From NCBI GenBank assembly GCA_012718915.1, contig JAAYBI010000066.1, positions 1 to 32,367 on the forward strand: a DNA stretch of 32,367 bases, read 5' to 3'. The stretch's first letter is position 1. The number at the start of each line of letters is the position of its first letter. This DNA comes from Clostridiaceae bacterium (GTDB taxonomy: Bacteria; Bacillota; Clostridia; Saccharofermentanales; Saccharofermentanaceae). The notes under the pieces were generated by a model. That model saw only the letters and a list, made by a program, of their open reading frames with translations, was not told the origin of the DNA and did no database searches. Position numbers and translations under genes: made by a program. This document shows positions 7,086-15,765 of this stretch, in pieces.

Positions 7086-10000
7086 ATGAAATACGACGCG
7101 TTTATCAGTTATCGACACGCACCGATGGATATAGCAGTTTCTGAGCAGATACATAAGCGATTAGAGAACATACGTGTACCGAGGTCTATACGCAAATTAT
7201 CGGGCAAGAAAAAAATCGAGCGTGTCTTCCGGGATCAGGAAGAACTGACGGTGTCGTCGAGCTTAAGTGAAGAAATACTGACTGCACTGGATGAGTCTGA
7301 ATACTTGATTGTTATTTGCTCACCACGAACACCGGAGTCTGAGTGGGTCGAGAATGAGGTATCCTACTTCATCAGAAAGCACGGACGTGAGCGCATTTTG
7401 CCTGTTATTATCGAGGGAGAGCCCAAGGATTCCTTCCCCAAGCCGTTGCTTTTCGAGGAGCGTCGCGAGATTGACGTTCACGGTGAGACTTATGTCTATG
7501 AGACCATCGCTGAGCCCTTTGCGGCGGACTATCGCGCACCGGATGAGAGGACGAGAAAGCAAGTTATCAAGAGAGATATTCTCCGCTTGGCGGCGCCGAT
7601 TCTCGGTTGTCGTTACGATGACTTGAAGCAAAGACATCGTGAACAGAGGAATCGGCGTATCGCACTCGGCGTTACAGCGTTTGCGGTGTTGGCCGTTGTT
7701 TTCGGTATATACAATTACATTCAGAATCAAAAGATTATCGAAAATTATAGAAAGCAACAGAAGACGCAGTCGCTGTTTTTGGCGGATACGTCATTGAGAT
7801 TACTTGAGTCAGGGGATCGCACCAATGCGATTCTGGTTGCACTTGAAGCACTGCCCAAGGATTTGGAGAATCCCGAGCGTCCGGTGATGCCGCAGGCAGA
7901 ATACGCTTTATCGAATGCGCTGCATGCATACGCGGCGGGTTCGGAGATGGTGCCGGATTATTCAATTGAGCATCAGGATGTGCTGACGGATAATGTTCAG
8001 GCTTCGGGTGATGGAAATACTTTTTGCGCACTCGATCAAAGGGGAGTTCTGAATTTATTTGACGTTACAAAAGGGACATTAATCAGTGAGATAAGCGCCG
8101 ACACAGAAGCAATTTCGACGAATCGAATTTATGATTATGTTTTTGCAGATGAGCGAGTAGTCGCGTTTTCTGCGGTGGATATTCTTTGTATTGACGGAGC
8201 GGATGGATCCACGATATGGAGTATGCGGTATGATAAGGCAGACCCCACGTATAAGACATCTTCCTATTCTCGAGAACCTAATTTTGCAGTGAGTGAAGAT
8301 GGTTCAACACTGGCATATAGTTTTGCCTATTCCGATTGGATCTATGTTTTGGATATGAATAACGGTCAAGTAATAAACAGGATTCGGATGGATAATATTG
8401 ATGTCTTATTGACAGATATTGTGCTTTCAAAGGATGGATCGAAGATAGCGGTCGTTAATTCGGATATGACGTCGGATGATATATTACCCCTGGTTCGGAT
8501 TTTTGATTCGGTTTCTGACCAGTTGATTTCAAGCATTGAACTCAACTATTCATACAACTTTTTTGTAGAATTTGCTCCCGATGATCGACTGATATGCGGA
8601 TCGAACGATTATTCAATTTGGGATGACCCGTCAAAGCAGATCAAAATTGAGTTGGCATGCTTCGATTGGCGTGACGGATCCTTGCTGTGGCTTACGGAGG
8701 AACGGGTGACAAGTTCAGTAGCGGATTTTGTGATTAGCCAGGTGAAGCTGATTATTTCCGAAGAAGCCGGGAACCATATTTTGCTCGTTGTCGAAAACCG
8801 CGTATTTCTTTTCGACCTTGAAAATGGAGAAAAAGAGACGGAAAAGATCACTTCTACTGAGATTGTCGGTCTCGCGATGAATAAAGATACCGGGTTTTAT
8901 GTTTCTATGACCGATATGGGGCAAACCAATTGGGGAGATTTATATACCGGAAGAGATTATCAGGATTTAGACTTCAAAATAGATGCCAATATCATGAGTT
9001 TTGTTGGTGCGTCCAATCATATTATTATTGTGCCGGACTACTCCAAGTCGATGATGGTTTTTTCCTATTATCTGGCACCGGGATTCGAGACTGTGGATGA
9101 GCTGAACTCAGAATATAGTTACCTGCTGTTTTCGAAAAGTCCGGACAATCGATACTTACTCTTCGAAAAATTTAATGATGATTCGACGTTTGTTTGGATA
9201 TTTGATACTTTGTCTGAAGAGGTTGTCTGCGATACTCAAGTGCGGTATTTAATTGAAGGCGCGATTTTTGAAGAAGACGGTGTTTTTCTGGCAATGTACG
9301 ACGGAACGGTTGAATATGTCGACTTTGCGTCGGACACGACGGAAACCATCTATCAGGATGAAGACGCTTACTTTACATGTCGTACGAATGAAGATCAAAC
9401 CCATTTTGTGTTTGATGCAGCATCGAGAGTTTTTCTGTATTCCACAGAGAAGCGGGAAGTCGTTCTAGACTTGAAGACAGAAATTAATGAGAAAGTCGTT
9501 GCTGTTTCCGGTGATGCGAAATACTTGATAATGAGCGGAGACGAAGGACTTTTCGCAATCAACACCGAAGATAATTCGCATGTCGAATTGGAAGAACATA
9601 TTGAATTATCATCGGGGTATTTTGTTCAGATTGCATTTGCACAGGATCAGCCATACGCAGCAATTCCGGCCGCAGACCAATACATCCACATTGTCGATCT
9701 CGAAAGCGGCAAAACGATTTCTTTGATTGTGGGCATGAACAACAACATTTTTTCCGGCTACTTCATTGATGCGGACCAGACGTTTGTGTTTCACTCCGAT
9801 GACTATCGTATTCGCGCGGCCGACGTGAAGAGCGGAGAGTTGGTCTATACCGGCAATGAACTTATAAACAAGATTAGCCGATGGGAAATTAACTCAGATC
9901 GCAATTTGTTTTTGGCAGTGTCAACCGCAGAAACCATCATTTTCAGTGTTAAGGACGGCATCTATCCCGTCGCAGTCATACCCTATTTTGTGGGTTTTGA

Positions 10001-10154
10001 TAAGGATGCAAAATACGTCTATATCAAGGATAATTTCGGCTTCGGCCGATTCCCGTACCGTGAATTGAAGGACTTGTATCAGATGGCAGAGGATGTATTG
10101 GGCGGTAAGAATTTGTCCGCTGAGAATCGGATTAAATACTACATTGATAGCTGA
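7086..10154 (+). CDS. Membrane-anchored TIR-domain protein with C-terminal beta-propeller-like region
   Basis: 1022 aa. Residues 1-145 form a TIR domain: it opens with YDAFISYRH, has the RVFRDQEEL segment, a YLIVICSP strand and SEWVENEV, where Glu91 stands four residues after Trp87, the position of the catalytic glutamate in TIR NAD-hydrolases. A basic stretch (RHREQRNRR, about 183-191) precedes a single membrane helix at about 192-210, which predicts a cytoplasmic TIR domain and an outside C-terminus. Residues about 222-275 are helical (ALEALP segment). The remaining 750 residues contain repeated strands of the form 'FDLENGE' and 'DGSTLAYS', as in WD40/PQQ-like propellers. Related TIR-helix-propeller proteins occur in Clostridia; their function is not established. 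The start has only a weak ribosome binding site (AGGGCAGG, 7072-7079). It stands alone, and no Thoeris-type partner is visible nearby. Confidence 0.88.
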   Translation: MKYDAFISYRHAPMDIAVSEQIHKRLENIRVPRSIRKLSGKKKIERVFRDQEELTVSSSLSEEILTALDESEYLIVICSPRTPESEWVENEVSYFIRKHGRERILPVIIEGEPKDSFPKPLLFEERREIDVHGETYVYETIAEPFAADYRAPDERTRKQVIKRDILRLAAPILGCRYDDLKQRHREQRNRRIALGVTAFAVLAVVFGIYNYIQNQKIIENYRKQQKTQSLFLADTSLRLLESGDRTNAILVALEALPKDLENPERPVMPQAEYALSNALHAYAAGSEMVPDYSIEHQDVLTDNVQASGDGNTFCALDQRGVLNLFDVTKGTLISEISADTEAISTNRIYDYVFADERVVAFSAVDILCIDGADGSTIWSMRYDKADPTYKTSSYSREPNFAVSEDGSTLAYSFAYSDWIYVLDMNNGQVINRIRMDNIDVLLTDIVLSKDGSKIAVVNSDMTSDDILPLVRIFDSVSDQLISSIELNYSYNFFVEFAPDDRLICGSNDYSIWDDPSKQIKIELACFDWRDGSLLWLTEERVTSSVADFVISQVKLIISEEAGNHILLVVENRVFLFDLENGEKETEKITSTEIVGLAMNKDTGFYVSMTDMGQTNWGDLYTGRDYQDLDFKIDANIMSFVGASNHIIIVPDYSKSMMVFSYYLAPGFETVDELNSEYSYLLFSKSPDNRYLLFEKFNDDSTFVWIFDTLSEEVVCDTQVRYLIEGAIFEEDGVFLAMYDGTVEYVDFASDTTETIYQDEDAYFTCRTNEDQTHFVFDAASRVFLYSTEKREVVLDLKTEINEKVVAVSGDAKYLIMSGDEGLFAINTEDNSHVELEEHIELSSGYFVQIAFAQDQPYAAIPAADQYIHIVDLESGKTISLIVGMNNNIFSGYFIDADQTFVFHSDDYRIRAADVKSGELVYTGNELINKISRWEINSDRNLFLAVSTAETIIFSVKDGIYPVAVIPYFVGFDKDAKYVYIKDNFGFGRFPYRELKDLYQMAEDVLGGKNLSAENRIKYYIDS

Positions 10155-10187
10155 TTCGCGGCCGAATAATTTGGACTTCTTTATGAC

Positions 10188-11696
10188 TCAGGATTCAAAC
10201 CGACTGTAAGTCATCTCGAAAATATCTTGCGCAACCACGTATACATCCTTCGGGTTATCATAATGTGCTGCGAGCATGTCGCCCTTGTTTCCGAGCATAT
10301 AGTGATCCGGATCCCAGGCGGTAAAAACCTTGGTCGTTCGCGTGAGCGGACGGGCATAGATTTGGGTCTCGTCCGTCGGGATGCATACGTGCGCGTGCTC
10401 GACTAATGATACGGATTGCTGTGTGTGCATCCGCTTGATGGTCGGAGAGTATTCAAAACTTGCGGAATAGGAATTATCAGATGCGGTATAACGTTTCTCA
10501 AAAGTTGCCTTTTTAATCGGATACACCTCGCCGGAAATACCAATCATGATATAGGTGTCTTCGGAAGCGCGGATGTTAATGTCCCCCTCAAGGGTGCGAA
10601 CCGTCGCAAAATCACCGTCGTTCAAGACGTCTATAGAGCGGACAAATCCGAGTGGCAAGCGGTTTTTGACGTATACGGACATCTCCCTTAAGTCCGGTTC
10701 GAATTGAGATGCATAGATAATGTCATAGCTTTTCTGATACGCACGAATACTATCGGTAAAGAATTCAGCGTCCGAGAGGCCTTTTGAGGAGAGCTCTGCC
10801 GATAGGGCATCTTCGCGCAAGAAGCCGCCGGCTTTTTCCGCGTGCCCGCCACCGGAACCGATATCCGTCGCTAAAAAACGCGCCATATCGCCGGCCTGAA
10901 TCTCGGGGGTACAACTCCTGACGGAGTACTTGACGCCAAAAGGCAAGCGGCAAAATACCACACAAGAATCGCAAAGATTCACTTGGAGCAACATGTCACT
11001 GATGAAACCCAAAATATTCGGATCGCAAGGTCCCGCCTCAGCGATGGCAAAGCGATTTTCTTTGTCGAAAAAGGCACCGTTCAAAGCGTCTCCCGCGAGA
11101 AGAATGTCGTCAGACGATAAGTTGGCGTTGCGAAGTGCGCTAATCAAGCTATTGTTGCAGATCAAATCATCCCGCAGATCCTTGTCCGCCGGATGTGAAA
11201 TCTCCGAAAGACTGTTGGAATCCGTATAAAGACCATAATAAAGGGCGGTCGTCAGGGCGATGTCATCATTCACGTCAATACCTTCATTTCTCAACAGTTG
11301 ATACACAAGAGTCGCACAGCTGCCGTAGGCGCTTCGAATTTCCGAAAAATCAAACGTTCGTCCGCTGTCCGGATGATGATCGATTACGGCAATCGATTTT
11401 CCGGGAAGCGTCGTGACATTGCCTTCGCCGTATTGACCGTCAACCACAATCAGAAGATCCGGCACTTCCTCTAATGATTCGACATGCTCCAGCGGAATGC
11501 CCAGTCGCTCAATCATCATAAGAATGTTGGGCTTCTGTATCACATACTTGCCCGCATAGACAAAGCGAACGTGTCGACGGGTATCGGCTGCGAAAAAGCG
11601 ATATAGAGCGAATCCGGACGCCACGGCATCGGGATCCGGATTGTCATGACACTGGATGACAATGTTGTCGAAATCAGACAGGTCCGAAAGTCTCAT
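10188..11696 (-). CDS. DHH/DHHA1-family phosphoesterase with long C-terminal extension
   Basis: 502 aa. The N-terminal 300 residues form a DHH phosphoesterase like NrnA (oligoribonuclease / pAp phosphatase): HDNPDPDA (17-24), VVDG (84-87), the DHH motif at 106-108 followed by Pro, YTDSNS (157-162), and the DHHA1 substrate loop GSGGGHAEKAGG (280-291). All metal-binding Asp and His residues are present. NrnA-type enzymes are usually about 310-330 aa, so about 170 residues are extra. The last 60 (FTAWDPDHYMLGNKGDMLAA, then DVYVVAQDIFEMTY) resemble the PGDYG domain. ATG 11696 has AAGGAGA just upstream. It is convergent with the TIR gene, 33 bp apart. Likely substrates are short RNAs, pAp or cyclic-dinucleotide products. 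Confidence 0.9.
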   Translation of the reverse strand: MRLSDLSDFDNIVIQCHDNPDPDAVASGFALYRFFAADTRRHVRFVYAGKYVIQKPNILMMIERLGIPLEHVESLEEVPDLLIVVDGQYGEGNVTTLPGKSIAVIDHHPDSGRTFDFSEIRSAYGSCATLVYQLLRNEGIDVNDDIALTTALYYGLYTDSNSLSEISHPADKDLRDDLICNNSLISALRNANLSSDDILLAGDALNGAFFDKENRFAIAEAGPCDPNILGFISDMLLQVNLCDSCVVFCRLPFGVKYSVRSCTPEIQAGDMARFLATDIGSGGGHAEKAGGFLREDALSAELSSKGLSDAEFFTDSIRAYQKSYDIIYASQFEPDLREMSVYVKNRLPLGFVRSIDVLNDGDFATVRTLEGDINIRASEDTYIMIGISGEVYPIKKATFEKRYTASDNSYSASFEYSPTIKRMHTQQSVSLVEHAHVCIPTDETQIYARPLTRTTKVFTAWDPDHYMLGNKGDMLAAHYDNPKDVYVVAQDIFEMTYSRFES

Positions 11697-11971
11697 AGAA
11701 TGGTCTCCTTTGGTACGCCCGGTGGGGCATGAGTGAATGCAATATTTAGAAAGAGTATATCAAAAATATGAGACAGTTCGTTTTTTATCCAAGAAATTGT
11801 GAAAAACACTTTTGATAGACGCAATAGCCGGGTGTTGGGAAAATGTCCGGGAAGCTAAGAGACAGCGAAATCTCGAGGGCGTGGCGGTGTCATTTTCGGT
11901 CAATACAGTTCATTATTGTTTTGGTCATCCATAGTGATAGTAATAAGTTTTGGACTTAATGTACAATATAG
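11697..11971. other. Divergent intergenic region between the DHH gene and the membrane protein operon
   Basis: Apart from the DHH ribosome binding site near 11700-11706 and the promoter starting at 11972, I see no ORF, hairpin or repeat here. The promoter of the DHH gene must lie in this stretch but is not clear by eye. Confidence 0.5.
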
Positions 11972-12000
11972 TTGACATCGAGAAAAGCGCGTGCTACATT
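11972..12000 (+). promoter_or_regulatory. Sigma-A promoter for the membrane protein / XRE / oxidoreductase operon
   Basis: A perfect TTGACA (11972-11977) is followed after 17 bp by TACATT (11995-12000). A TATAAT at 12006-12011 is also present but lies too far from the -35. The flanking ACAAT and ATTGT (11962-11968 region and 11997-12001) form a loose dyad that could bind the small regulator encoded at 12537. Confidence 0.65.
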
Positions 12001-12037
12001 GTGTGTATAATAACAGACACGCAGAGAGGTGATCAAT

Positions 12038-12544
12038 ATGTCGTATTCTGAAAAAAGGACTATCGTTTCAATCCTGGTAGGAATTGTCGTTCTCGCATCC
12101 TATTGTTTCTATGTCTACGGAAAGGTAAAGGCCGGAGTCGCAGAATCGGATAATATCAAATTCTGGGCGGGTGCCATGCTTATCTTTGTCGGTATCGGCA
12201 TTATCTCAAGTATCATCATCCAAATCGTATTTCACATTTTGTTATCTATGTCGATGGCGGTCCGAGAACAAATCGCAACCGGTCAGAGCGACGGAAAGAA
12301 GATCGAGAAGATGATTGCTTCTGAAATGGTCACTGACGAAATGGATAAGCTCGTGGAGCTCAAATCTTTGAGAGTTGGGTTTGCGATTGCCGGAGTAGGA
12401 TTTATGACAGCGCTGATCTTCGCCTATCTCGGACACTCACCCGCCGTCATGCTGAATATCATGTTTGTTTCATTCAGCGTCGGATCGATTATCGAGGGAT
12501 TCAGTACAATCTTTTACTACAGAAGGGGTGTTACGCGTGGCTAA
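12038..12544 (+). CDS. Four-helix integral membrane protein, partner of small XRE regulator
   Basis: 168 aa with hydrophobic segments at about 8-27, 44-68, 112-132 and 137-158, and a charged cytoplasmic loop (about 75-108) rich in Lys/Glu/Met. ATG 12038 follows GAGAGGTGA; a GTG nine bases earlier has no spacing for it. Its end overlaps the XRE gene by 8 nt. Pairs of a small multi-helix membrane protein and a YozG-type XRE protein are common in Bacillota (DUF2178-like proteins are one such group). In those pairs the membrane protein is thought to control the regulator, but here this is inference from neighbourhood. Confidence 0.8.
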   Translation: MSYSEKRTIVSILVGIVVLASYCFYVYGKVKAGVAESDNIKFWAGAMLIFVGIGIISSIIIQIVFHILLSMSMAVREQIATGQSDGKKIEKMIASEMVTDEMDKLVELKSLRVGFAIAGVGFMTALIFAYLGHSPAVMLNIMFVSFSVGSIIEGFSTIFYYRRGVTRG

Positions 12545-12764
12545 GAAAGACTTCGAGATTACCAATAATATCAGAACACTGAGATTTTTCGCTGAGGAGA
12601 TGACCCAACAGCAACTGGCAGAAAAGGTCGGTGCGTCTCGGCAGACAATCATCGCGGTAGAGGCAGGAAAATACTCTCCATCGCTGGAACTAGCTTTTCG
12701 AATCGCAGATGCGTTCGGGCGGCCAATCGGTGAAGTCTTTGAGTACAAGAAATTGGAGGCGTGA
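12537..12764 (+). CDS. Small XRE-family helix-turn-helix regulator (YozG-like)
   Basis: 75 aa, consisting of a single HTH domain. I place the start at GTG 12537 because AGAAGGGG at 12521-12528 stands 8 nt upstream and the domain begins a few codons later; a longer frame from 12465 lies wholly inside the previous gene. Residues 6-66 carry the HTH: IRTLRFFAEEMTQQQLAEKV, then the recognition helix SRQTIIAVEAGKYSPSLELA. Proteins of this size and sequence bind DNA as dimers and often repress their own operon. It is coupled to the membrane protein before it and sits 4 nt from the oxidoreductase after it. Confidence 0.93.
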   Translation: MAKKDFEITNNIRTLRFFAEEMTQQQLAEKVGASRQTIIAVEAGKYSPSLELAFRIADAFGRPIGEVFEYKKLEA

Positions 12765-12768
12765 CATT

Positions 12769-13710
12769 ATGAAAGCCGTAGTCTACTCGAAAAAGAGCGC
12801 TTCTTCCGGTATGCGACTCGAGGAAGTCGAAAAGCCGTCACCCGCCACCGGGCAGGTACTTGTGAAAATTCACACGGTATCCCTAAATGCCGCCGATTAT
12901 CGATCTATGCAGATGGGCATCGGCCCGAAAAGCGGCATCTTTGGCGCTGATATCGCCGGGAGAATCGAGACGGTCGGTCCGGAGGTCAAGAAGTTCAAGG
13001 TCGGAGACGAGGTCTTCGGAGATCTGTCCGGCTGCGGTTTCGGAGGCCTCGCGGAATATGTTGCGGCGCCGGAAAACCTTTTGGCAGCGAAGGCAGAGTC
13101 CGTGTCCTACGAGGATGCCGCCGCTGTGCCGATGGCCTCACTCACGGCGCTTCAGGCCCTTCGTGACAAAGGCAGAATTAAGTCCGGGCACCGCGTACTT
13201 ATTGTCGGGGCTTCCGGAGGCGTAGGCCTGTTCGCACTACAACTTGCCAAACACTTCGGCGCGCATGTGACCGCCGTCTGCAGTTCCAAAAGAACGGAAT
13301 TAGTTTCCTCCCTCGGCGCAGACAGTATTCTCGATTATACAAAAAACGAGTTGAGTTCTCTTCCGGGAAATTTCGACGTTATCCTCGCAATTAACGGAAA
13401 CTATTCGATTTTTACATATAAAAAGCTCCTGACACCGGGCGGCTCCTGCGTGATCGTCGGCGGAGCGCTTTCGCAAATTTTCAGGTTTTTCCTGCTCGGT
13501 CCGTTTCTCTCGATCGGTAGCCGGAAAATACGCTTTCTCGCTGGCAAGGCAAGCACGGAGGATCTCGAGTTTGTCATGAGGCTCGTCGAAGAAGGCCGAA
13601 TACGACCGGTTATCGACAAGCGTTATTCACTTCAGGAGGCCGGAGAGGCCTTTGAATACCTGAAAGCCGGACACGCAGGCGGCAAAGTTGTCATCAACGT
13701 AATTTCCTAA
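12769..13710 (+). CDS. Zinc-free MDR-family NAD(P)H-dependent oxidoreductase (quinone reductase-like)
   Basis: About 313 aa. ATG 12769 has GGAGG at 12755-12759. The N-terminal GroES-like domain contains LNAADYRSM and FGADIAGRIETVG; the cofactor domain has VLIVGASGGVGLFALQLAKHFG, with the AxxGxxG loop at 147-153. The catalytic zinc ligands of classical alcohol dehydrogenases are absent, so this belongs with quinone oxidoreductase / enoyl reductase-like MDR proteins that use NADPH to reduce quinones or reactive carbonyls. It begins 4 nt after the XRE gene and is probably in the same operon. The next gene is a paralogue with the same fold. The substrate is unknown. Confidence 0.93.
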   Translation: MKAVVYSKKSASSGMRLEEVEKPSPATGQVLVKIHTVSLNAADYRSMQMGIGPKSGIFGADIAGRIETVGPEVKKFKVGDEVFGDLSGCGFGGLAEYVAAPENLLAAKAESVSYEDAAAVPMASLTALQALRDKGRIKSGHRVLIVGASGGVGLFALQLAKHFGAHVTAVCSSKRTELVSSLGADSILDYTKNELSSLPGNFDVILAINGNYSIFTYKKLLTPGGSCVIVGGALSQIFRFFLLGPFLSIGSRKIRFLAGKASTEDLEFVMRLVEEGRIRPVIDKRYSLQEAGEAFEYLKAGHAGGKVVINVIS

Positions 13711-13785
13711 AAAGATGACCCGACATCCCTTTTCTCGTGCCTTTTCTCGAGGGCTTGGTTTAGTTCGCACATATATCAGAAAACA

Positions 13786-13802
13786 GTCCGCAAAGAGCGG
13801 AC
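13786..13802 (+). promoter_or_regulatory. Small hairpin in the leader of the second oxidoreductase
   Basis: GTCCGC (13786-13791) and GCGGAC (13797-13802) enclose a 5-nt loop, 8 nt before the AAGGAG ribosome binding site at 13811. No T-run follows, so it is not a terminator. It may separate translation or mRNA stability of the two paralogues. Confidence 0.3.
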
Positions 13803-13823
13803 AGGATTACAAGGAGATACACT

Positions 13824-14792
13824 ATGAAAGCAGTTCAATGTAAAAAATACGGCAGTCCCGAAGTCCTTTACATCAAGGATATGGAAAAACCTACACCAAA
13901 GGAAAACGAGGTCCTGATTCGGATCCGGGCGACCGTTGCTGCGCCGGCGGACAGCGCTTTTCGAAAAGGTAATCCGGCGGTTGCGCGATTGTTCACGGGT
14001 CTTTCTCATCCGAAACAGATTCCGGGGGATGTTATTGCCGGAACGATTGAGGCGGTCGGAAAAGACGTCACCCGCTTCAAGGTCGGCGATGAGGTCTATG
14101 GATCTTCCGGGGCTAAGTTCGGTTCAAATGCGGAATATATCACGCTTGCCGAGACCGAGGCGATTTTCGAAAAGCCGGGAAACGCTAGTTTCGAAGAGGC
14201 CGCCGCCATCAGCGAAGGCGCGATCACAGCACTTCCGTTTCTCCGCGACTCCGCAAAGATCAAAAAGGGCGATCGTGTTCTGATCATTGGTGCCTCGGGC
14301 GGAGTCGGCGTTTATGCGGTTCAACTCGCAAAGCATCTCGGTGCTCATGTCACCGGTGTCTGCGGACCGGGAAATCAAGATCTTGTACGTGGCTTGGGAG
14401 CGGATCAAGTGATTGATTACACGAAGACTGATTATCTGTCGGTAGAAAATGCATACCGGATCATTTTTGACGCGGTCGGCAAAAGCAGTTTTCCACAATG
14501 CAAAAAGGCATTGCTTTCGGGCGGAGTTTATATGACCACTGTCCCGACAGGGTCGTCGATGATCCATATGCTTCTCACCTCGATTGCAGGTAAGAAAAAA
14601 GCCGTATTCTCGGCGACCGGTATTCGTAAGCCGGCGGATAAAATCAAGGACCTGGAACTTCTTCGTCAGTTAATTGAAGAAGGAACTCTGAAGCCGGTCA
14701 TCGACCGAAGTTACTCTTTATTTCAAATTTCCGAAGCACATCGCTATGTCGATACAGGCCACAAAAGGGGCAGTGTCGTTGTAAAGGTGTAG
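13824..14792 (+). CDS. Second MDR-family NAD(P)H-dependent oxidoreductase, paralogue of the upstream gene
   Basis: 322 aa. ATG 13824 follows AAGGAGAT. Domain order is the same as in the gene before it: GroES-like part with the PADSAFRKGNP and GDVIAGTIEAVG segments, then the Rossmann fold with VLIIGASGGVGVYAVQLAKHLG (GASGGVG at 156-162) and VIDYTKTDY. Catalytic zinc ligands are absent. The shared stretches (ASGGVG, LAKH.GAHVT.VC, LKPVID.SYSL/RPVIDKRYSL) show that the two arose by duplication, but they have diverged strongly and probably differ in substrate. The 113-bp gap contains a small hairpin. The operon ends at the terminator at 14820. Confidence 0.93.
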   Translation: MKAVQCKKYGSPEVLYIKDMEKPTPKENEVLIRIRATVAAPADSAFRKGNPAVARLFTGLSHPKQIPGDVIAGTIEAVGKDVTRFKVGDEVYGSSGAKFGSNAEYITLAETEAIFEKPGNASFEEAAAISEGAITALPFLRDSAKIKKGDRVLIIGASGGVGVYAVQLAKHLGAHVTGVCGPGNQDLVRGLGADQVIDYTKTDYLSVENAYRIIFDAVGKSSFPQCKKALLSGGVYMTTVPTGSSMIHMLLTSIAGKKKAVFSATGIRKPADKIKDLELLRQLIEEGTLKPVIDRSYSLFQISEAHRYVDTGHKRGSVVVKV

Positions 14793-14819
14793 GAGTTCTC
14801 TAAGGAAGCGGTTCAATGG

Positions 14820-14855
14820 CGGTAGCGGGTCGAGACTCGCTACCGTCGTTATTTT
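14820..14855 (+). terminator. Rho-independent terminator after the oxidoreductase genes
   Basis: CGGTAGCG (14820-14827) pairs with CGCTACCG (14838-14845), and the stem can be extended inward with one G-U pair. It is followed by TCGTTATTTTA. It lies 27 nt after the stop codon and separates the operon from the convergent lipoprotein gene. Confidence 0.8.
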
Positions 14856-14872
14856 ATAAACTGACGCACGAA

Positions 14873-15658
14873 TCAGGCTGAGAAAAATCCTTCTGCACCA
14901 CCGACATTGTATAGCCCATAAAAGGGCAGCGTCTCCGGAACATTGTCCTCTGACCACACATTAGGCATGCTGATCCACAACATAAAATCTTCAGGCAGAT
15001 CCACTGTCGGCCTGCCGGGCAGGTAGATGATAAACTCGCCCGGATTGTCCATGCCGTAAGCATAAGTTGTGATAATTTTGACGCCATCCTCAAATCGTTC
15101 AGAATTAATCTCACCCTCGATAAGAATACTTTCGAGTTGCATCGTGTACTCATAATCGCTGACCTTGCGAAAATCGGTAAACTTGCCGCTGAATACAGAC
15201 TCGTACATTGTGCCGTTCGGATAATCATCGCCGTTATCGCCCATGTCAGCATCCATGTAATATCCCGTAAAAGAACCGTCGGGCTTTATTTTTAGGCTTG
15301 TAAACCAGCCGCCCACACCCGACATATAAAGAAATTCTTCGGGGAAATCAGGCAAGTCCGAAAGAAGGCGCAGGGTTCCGTCGGAAGACGTGTTGGTCGT
15401 GACTTCTGTAATTTCTGTAACAGACGTAGAATTGGCAGAATTTGATTCTTCCGATTCGACCGAAGTGTCGCGATCTTCTTTAGTCGTATCGGGCTCTTCC
15501 GTGTTCGAAGCCTCCGTCCCGTCCGAGGTATCGCGTTCTTCAGTAACTTCTACACGAGAATCCTTTTTCGTATCATCCACAAGTCGAAAAACGTTATTGC
15601 AAGACGTCAGACTGAGACCGATTGAAATGGATAGAAGAATCAGTATAAATTTTTTCAT
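14873..15658 (-). CDS. Secreted lipoprotein with Thr/Glu/Ser-rich linker
   Basis: 261 aa. The signal peptide (MKKFILILLSISIGLSLTSC) ends in the lipobox LTSC, with Cys20 predicted to carry the lipid. Residues about 30-95 form an acidic Thr/Ser/Glu linker. The C-terminal 165 residues contain a recurrent beta pattern with DGSFTGYYMDADMGDNGDDYPNGT, which looks like a glycine- and aspartate-rich folded domain; I do not recognise the family, though 'DGSFTGxxxD' strings occur in other clostridial lipoproteins. AAAGGA precedes the ATG by about 9 nt. The build is that of the lipoproteins at 1443 and 27396. Its terminator may be the convergent hairpin region around 14820-14855, but no clear minus-strand T-run is seen. 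Confidence 0.85.
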   Translation of the reverse strand: MKKFILILLSISIGLSLTSCNNVFRLVDDTKKDSRVEVTEERDTSDGTEASNTEEPDTTKEDRDTSVESEESNSANSTSVTEITEVTTNTSSDGTLRLLSDLPDFPEEFLYMSGVGGWFTSLKIKPDGSFTGYYMDADMGDNGDDYPNGTMYESVFSGKFTDFRKVSDYEYTMQLESILIEGEINSERFEDGVKIITTYAYGMDNPGEFIIYLPGRPTVDLPEDFMLWISMPNVWSEDNVPETLPFYGLYNVGGAEGFFSA

Positions 15659-15765
15659 CGTTGTTTGTCCTTTTCAGTAAAATATTAAGCGATTATTTCT
15701 CTGGCTCATTCCCGGATGCGATGAAATTCGCCTGTTAAGTATTTAATACCATTATGAAAAGGATG

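Noticed and set aside
7086-11696. Thoeris or CBASS-type defence operon around the TIR gene
   Set aside because: No ThsA-like SIR2 gene, cyclase or effector is adjacent. The DHH gene is on the opposite strand and is a housekeeping-type family. The TIR protein may still have an immune role alone.
12769-14792. Zinc-dependent alcohol dehydrogenases
   Set aside because: Neither protein has the catalytic Cys/His/Cys ligands or the four-cysteine structural lobe; they are zinc-free MDR members.
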